Assembly (NCBI RefSeq): GCF_021390435.2
Contig: NZ_JAJVCN010000002.1
Location: forward strand, 2,294,001 to 2,358,000
Origin: Kibdelosporangium philippinense
Lineage (GTDB): Bacteria; Actinomycetota; Actinomycetes; Mycobacteriales; Pseudonocardiaceae
Reading direction: 5' to 3'
Length of the DNA stretch: 64,000 nucleotides
Shown: positions 59,738 through 64,000 of the stretch, piece after piece
Layout: each line of letters opens with the position of its first letter
Position numbering within the stretch: position 1 is the first letter of the stretch
Notes under the pieces: model-generated
Databases searched by the model: none
Told to the model about the DNA's origin: nothing
What the model saw: only the letters and a program-made list of their open reading frames with translations
Position numbers and translations under genes: made by a program

Positions 59738-60883
59738 GTGCTTCACGTGGAGAACCTGGCAAAGACATTCGACGCCGAACAGCGCAAGCGCAGGGCGAAG
59801 AAGGGCACCGGCACGAACCGCGTGTTCGCGGTCAACGACATCAGCTTCGATGTGCGCGAGGGCGAGATGTTCACGCTCCTCGGGCCGTCGGGGTGCGGCA
59901 AGACGACCACCCTGCGCTCCATCGCCGGGCTCGAACACCCCGACTCCGGTGTGATCGAGGTCGACGGCCGGGTCCTGTTCGAGGGACGGGACGGGCGCAA
60001 GCCGCACAGCGTCCCGGCCAACGAGCGCAAGCTCGGGATGGTGTTCCAGTCGTACGCGATCTGGCCGCACATGTCGGTGTTCAACAACGTCGCGTTCCCA
60101 TTGCAGGTCAAGAAACGCGGCGAACGGCCGAGCAAGGCGAAGATCGTCGAGCAGGTCCACCGGGTGCTCGCCACGATGGAACTGGAGGAGCTGGCGTCCC
60201 GCCCGGCGACCAAACTCTCCGGTGGGCAGCAGCAGCGGCTCGCCCTGGCCCGTGCCCTCGTGGTCGAGCCGTCGCTGCTGCTGCTCGACGAGCCACTGTC
60301 CAACCTGGACGCGAAACTGCGGGAATCGCTGCGCTTCGAGCTGAAGCGGCTGCAACGCGAACTCGGGATCACGTCGATCTACGTGACACACGACCAAACC
60401 GAGGCGCTCGTGCTGAGCAACACAGTCGCGGTGATGAAGAACGGCAACATCATCCAACTCGGCCGCCCGCGTGAGATCTACGAGAACCCCAACTGCAGGT
60501 TCGTCGCGGAGTTCATCGGCACCACGAACATGCTGTCCGGTTCGGTCGACTCGAAGAACGGCGAACGGTACACCGTGCTGACCGCCGACGGCCCGCTGGC
60601 ACTGGACTCCGCCGTGGACATCGGGACCAACCAGGATGTGGTCGTCTCGATCCGGCCGGAAGCGGTGGAGGTCCACCTCGACAGCCGCGCGGGCGAGGTG
60701 CCCAACGAGTGGAAGGGCACCGTGGTCAACCGGGCATTCCTCGGCGAGGCCGTCGACCACGTGATCCGCGTCGGTGAGCACGAGATCCGGGCACGAGGCA
60801 ACCCGTCCATCTCGATCCAGCCGGGCACGGATGTGTTCGTCCGGATGGACCCGGCCAAGCTGACACTCGTCCCCGTGGACTGA
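59738..60883 (+). CDS. ABC transporter ATP-binding protein (FbpC/PotA type)
   Basis: 381 residues. Walker A LLGPSGCGKTTTL, signature LSGGQQQRLALARAL, Walker B LLLLDEPLSNLD, and the switch His in YVTHDQTEAL. The C-terminal TOBE domain (SIRPEAVEVHLDS) is present. Energises the importer encoded just upstream. AGGAGG before GTG 59738. Confidence 0.92.
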   Translation: MLHVENLAKTFDAEQRKRRAKKGTGTNRVFAVNDISFDVREGEMFTLLGPSGCGKTTTLRSIAGLEHPDSGVIEVDGRVLFEGRDGRKPHSVPANERKLGMVFQSYAIWPHMSVFNNVAFPLQVKKRGERPSKAKIVEQVHRVLATMELEELASRPATKLSGGQQQRLALARALVVEPSLLLLDEPLSNLDAKLRESLRFELKRLQRELGITSIYVTHDQTEALVLSNTVAVMKNGNIIQLGRPREIYENPNCRFVAEFIGTTNMLSGSVDSKNGERYTVLTADGPLALDSAVDIGTNQDVVVSIRPEAVEVHLDSRAGEVPNEWKGTVVNRAFLGEAVDHVIRVGEHEIRARGNPSISIQPGTDVFVRMDPAKLTLVPVD

Positions 60884-60887
60884 ACGG

Positions 60888-62117
60888 GTGGCGTTGCCTG
60901 CGGTTCTGCGTAACCGCGACTTCAACCTGTACTGGGCCGGTGTGGTGGCCTCGCAGATCGGCACCCGCGGCACGGTCGCCGCCAACTTCTACCAGGTCTA
61001 CGAACTCACCGGCTCGATCGCGTACACGGGCCTCGTCGGCGCGGCGCAGGCAATAGCGTTGGTCGTGCTCAGCCCGCTCGGCGGTGCCCTCGCCGACCGG
61101 GTCGACCGGCGCCGCCTCCTGCAGGGCGCGCAGACTGTCGCGCTCCTCGTGGCCGGTGCGCTCGCGTGGCTTACTCTGTCAGGTAACGCGGTGGCCTGGC
61201 ACGTGGTGCTGTCCGTGGTGCTCACCACCGCGGCCGCGACATTCGACCAGCCCGCACGCCAGGCGCTCATCCCTGCCTTGGTGCCGCGCAGCCAGATCGC
61301 GGAGGCCATCGCACTGCTCAACCCGTCGCGCGAGTTGGCTGTGCTGCTAGGCCCGTTGCTGGCCGGTGTGCTGATCACGATGTCCGGGCCGGGGTTGATG
61401 TACGCCGTGGACGCGGCGACGTACCTTTTGCTGGTAGCGATTCTCGCGGTGCTGCGGACGCCTCCGCTCCCACTGCCCGAGGAGAAACGCACGGTCTTCC
61501 AGTCCATTGTGGAAGGTGCGAGGTACATCGCGCACCGGCCGTTGATTTACACCCTGATGGCTCTGGACCTGTCGGCGACGGTGTTCAGCGCCTACCGGGT
61601 GCTGCTGCCCGCCCTCGCCCTCGACGTGCTGCACGTCGGGTCGGCCGGCTATGGCATCTTGTCCGCCGCGCCGTCGGCTGGTGCGTTGTTGGCGACGTAC
61701 TCGGTGTTCCGTACCGTCCAGCGAAGTACGCGGCAGGGCCGGGTGCTTCTGCTGTCCACAGTGCTCTACGGAGCCGCGGCGATCTTGCTGGCGTTCTCGC
61801 CTGTGTTCGCGCTCGCTGTCGTCGCGGCGCTACTGCTCGGCGGGTTCGACGCCATGGCAACGACAATCCGCCACGCGGCCGTGCAGATCGACACGCCTGA
61901 CGAGATTCGCGGCAGGGTGACGGCCTTCTACCAGATGTCGTCGCGCGGCGGACCCGCTCTCGGCGACGTGGTGGTCGGCGCGTTCGCGGGGCTGGTGGGT
62001 CCGGTGGTCGCCTTGAGTGTGGGAGCGTTGGCGACCATCGGCGTCGCCGCGTCGTTCTCGTTCAACAACAACGTGGTCCGCTCGTACAGCGGCGTGGTCA
62101 CGGAGGACCGGGCCTGA
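60888..62117 (+). CDS. MFS transporter
   Basis: 409 residues. RNRDFNLYWAGVVASQIGTRG, then GGALADRVDRRRLLQ: the same MFS_3-like group as 51369. GTG 60888 starts 4 bp after the ATPase stop, so it belongs to the transporter operon. Converges with the AAA gene with a 20-bp overlap. Confidence 0.83.
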   Translation: MALPAVLRNRDFNLYWAGVVASQIGTRGTVAANFYQVYELTGSIAYTGLVGAAQAIALVVLSPLGGALADRVDRRRLLQGAQTVALLVAGALAWLTLSGNAVAWHVVLSVVLTTAAATFDQPARQALIPALVPRSQIAEAIALLNPSRELAVLLGPLLAGVLITMSGPGLMYAVDAATYLLLVAILAVLRTPPLPLPEEKRTVFQSIVEGARYIAHRPLIYTLMALDLSATVFSAYRVLLPALALDVLHVGSAGYGILSAAPSAGALLATYSVFRTVQRSTRQGRVLLLSTVLYGAAAILLAFSPVFALAVVAALLLGGFDAMATTIRHAAVQIDTPDEIRGRVTAFYQMSSRGGPALGDVVVGAFAGLVGPVVALSVGALATIGVAASFSFNNNVVRSYSGVVTEDRA

Positions 62118-62979
62118 AAGCCTCGACCGCGGTGAACAGGTCGTCCACGGTCAGCCGCTCGGGGTTCTCGGCCAGGTCCGGGCGCTGGGCAACCGCGGCG
62201 AGGATGGCCTTGCGAGTACGTCTGCCGTCGAAACCGGCGCAACAGTCGGCGAGTTTGGCGTGCAGGGCGTCGTCCTCGACCAGCCCGCGCAACGACGGCC
62301 AGAGGGCCGCGAGCTCCACCAACGAGGACCGGATGATCCGCGCCAGCACGTCCGTGTCCGGCAAATCGAGCCGCAGCACCAGATCCGCCCGCGACAGGAA
62401 CGCCTCGTCGACGCCCTCGGTGAAGTTGGTCGTGGCAAGCAACAGCACGTGCGGACACGTGGCACGCAGCGCGTCCAAACCGGACAGCACGGCGTCTGTC
62501 GCGCGATGCACATCCACCGGGTTGGTCTCGAACGACGCGGTGCTGCGCCGCACAGCCAACGCCTCCACCTCGTCGACCAGCACGACGGTGTGCGGTCGGC
62601 GCGCGGCGAGTTCCGGCAGCGTCTCGGCGAACAGCCTGCGCACCCCGCGCTGGCTCTCACCGAGCATTTCACTCGGGAAGTCGTGCGGGTCCACCTCGAC
62701 GAACGTCGTCGCCCCGCGGTTGGCCACCGCCATCGCCGCAGCCTGCGCCAAGCCTTGGCACAGCGTCGTTTTGCCGGTGCCGGGCGGCCCGGCGAGCACG
62801 ACGAGACCGTGCGGCGGGCCGGACAGCGACTGCAGCGCCCGGCCGTGGCGCAGCACGAGAACCGCAGTACCGAGCAGCCGTTCTTTCGTCCCCGGCGGCA
62901 CGATGATCGACTCCCACGGTCCGTCGTGGTGGTCGGCAGGCAGGACGTGGATTCCGCTGACGCCGTGCGGGAGGCTCAT
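62098..62979 (-). CDS. AAA+ ATPase of Pch2/TRIP13-like type
   Basis: 293 residues from ATG 62979, which overlaps the bicupin stop as ATGA. Walker A VVLAGPPGTGKTTLCQG, Walker B TVVLVDEVEALAV, sensor 1 LLLATTNFTEGVDEAFLSRAD, arginine finger region in the same block. The order and the VEALA box are those of Pch2/TRIP13 AAA+ remodellers. Coupling to a cupin enzyme is unusual; it may mature or remodel a pathway enzyme. There is no HORMA protein in view. Confidence 0.75.
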   Translation of the reverse strand: MSLPHGVSGIHVLPADHHDGPWESIIVPPGTKERLLGTAVLVLRHGRALQSLSGPPHGLVVLAGPPGTGKTTLCQGLAQAAAMAVANRGATTFVEVDPHDFPSEMLGESQRGVRRLFAETLPELAARRPHTVVLVDEVEALAVRRSTASFETNPVDVHRATDAVLSGLDALRATCPHVLLLATTNFTEGVDEAFLSRADLVLRLDLPDTDVLARIIRSSLVELAALWPSLRGLVEDDALHAKLADCCAGFDGRRTRKAILAAVAQRPDLAENPERLTVDDLFTAVEAFRPGPP

Positions 62980-64000
62980 GGCCAGGTCGGCCGTTCGAGT
63001 GCGGGCCATTCGATCGTCGTCGGATCACCGGCCTGCTTGTCGCGGATGACGTTCGGCGGCTCCTCGAACAACACCAGCGGGTCGCAGAGCGCCCGCATGG
63101 TCTCCAGCAGGCTGTCGAACATGTGGATGCGGACGACCTTCGCGGTGTTCTCCGGGTGATCGTTGAAGTGCTGGTGCCACAGGAAATGGTCGACGACGAT
63201 GACGTCGCCCTTCTTCCACCGGTGCGTGGTGCCACCCTCCGGCTCGGTGCCGAGGTAGGTGCGGCCCTCGCCGTCCAGCACGTACAGCCACGCCTCACCG
63301 GGGTGGCGGTGCATCGACTGGCCCCGGCCCGGTCCGATCTCGAACATCGCCATCGTGATGCCGGACGCCTGGTAGCCGATCGCCCGGTCGAGCAGGAACG
63401 TGGTCCTGGTGCCCCGCGGGGTGTTGACCAACTCGAGGTCGTCCCAACTGGTGTGCAGCCGACCTGCACGGCGGTTGGTCTGCTCGCGGCCGACTCGGCG
63501 GATACGGCGCGCATATGGGTCGTCGCCGTCGAGGTGCGTGCTGAACGCCGGCCTCCCAGGCAGTTCCGCGACCGGGGTGTGGCCGGCGTCCTCAAGCACG
63601 TTCATGCCCATCGTCGCGAGCATCGGCTCGCTGGAGAACGTCAGGTACCGCGCGACTTCCGTACCGTCGTTGCCCGAGCGGTGCCACGCCCACGCGGGGA
63701 TGTGCAGCGAGTCGCCGGGACCCCAGTCGATACGTTCGCCGTCGATCTCCGTCCAGCCCCAGCCCGCGACGACGAGCACCATGGCATCCCACGAATGCCG
63801 GTGGATCGTGGTCGTCGCGCCGGGGTCGAACTCGTGGGCAAGCGCGTCCATCGTCCGCGTCGGGCGCTCGCCGTCCTCACCGACGTAGACACCCACCCGG
63901 TGGCCGCGTTCGGTCTTGTGCATCACGACGTCCTCGACCGCGACCACGTCACGGTGATTGGCCCGCCAGTCCTCGATGAACTTGGCACGCCTGGCTTTCT
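62976..64000 (-). CDS. Bicupin (gentisate-dioxygenase-like), partial
   Basis: Open to the right edge of the window; at least 340 residues. Two cupin units: GATTTIHRHSWDAMVLVVAG with WAWHRSG, and GQSMHRHPGEAWLYVLDGEG with FLWHQHFNDHPE. The first or both have the His-His-Glu/His set for Fe(II). Bicupin architecture suits gentisate, salicylate or 1-hydroxy-2-naphthoate dioxygenases. It is the best ring-cleavage candidate in this island. Confidence 0.78.
   Translation of the reverse strand, partial: KARRAKFIEDWRANHRDVVAVEDVVMHKTERGHRVGVYVGEDGERPTRTMDALAHEFDPGATTTIHRHSWDAMVLVVAGWGWTEIDGERIDWGPGDSLHIPAWAWHRSGNDGTEVARYLTFSSEPMLATMGMNVLEDAGHTPVAELPGRPAFSTHLDGDDPYARRIRRVGREQTNRRAGRLHTSWDDLELVNTPRGTRTTFLLDRAIGYQASGITMAMFEIGPGRGQSMHRHPGEAWLYVLDGEGRTYLGTEPEGGTTHRWKKGDVIVVDHFLWHQHFNDHPENTAKVVRIHMFDSLLETMRALCDPLVLFEEPPNVIRDKQAGDPTTIEWPALERPTWP

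Overview
High-GC DNA with many GTG starts, strong Shine-Dalgarno sequences and stop/start overlaps (ATGA or GTGA). Protein families such as XRE regulators, DUF5372, His-rich zinc-type proteins and GntR/FCD control point to a filamentous actinomycete, probably Pseudonocardiales; the genus is a guess. I saw no rRNA, tRNA or CRISPR array.

1-6.1 kb (minus strand): a tightly coupled operon holding the early 7-deazaguanine (preQ0) genes folE, a tandem-domain queD and queE. With them are a phosphoribosyltransferase, a methyltransferase (frameshifted in this sequence), a thymidylate-kinase-like protein cut by the window edge, a NadR-like P-loop protein, a DUF4254 protein and small Cys-rich proteins. 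A divergent XRE regulator, an asparaginase and a PPC-domain protein follow (6.2-9.4 kb).

9.4-18.9 kb: a nest of mobile elements. An integrase-type transposase gene is split by a serine-recombinase element. That recombinase gene is itself split by a RIT element (three tyrosine recombinases between perfect 82-bp inverted repeats). An IS256-family element with an 8-bp target duplication sits in the transposase flank. Removing the insertions in silico restores the reading frames across the junctions.

19-32 kb: a secreted sugar dehydrogenase, a SbnA-like PLP enzyme with an MFS exporter, a truncated haemoglobin, a secreted beta-trefoil lectin, a vanadium-haloperoxidase-like protein, an IS110 transposase and a His-rich metal-binding protein, with several gene remnants between them.

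32.4-37.5 kb: a predicted conflict/immunity module, a trypsin-nSTAND-propeller protein followed by a Trypco1 protein, with a STAS protein divergent.

38-64 kb: a large catabolic island for an aromatic (phthalate- or hydroxybenzoate-like) acid. It holds a Rieske oxygenase, ferredoxin and reductase, two 4,5-dihydroxyphthalate-decarboxylase-like proteins, a class II aldolase/decarboxylase, a LigK-type aldolase, a LigJ-type hydratase, PanB-like and RpiB-like enzymes, dehydrogenases, cupins, an ABC importer with two paralogous binding proteins, MFS carriers and a FadR-type GntR regulator. Six near-identical palindromic sites at the island's promoters look like this regulator's operators. Two TnpB-only IS copies sit exactly at gene junctions in the island and appear to supply both the upstream stop codon and the downstream ribosome binding site.
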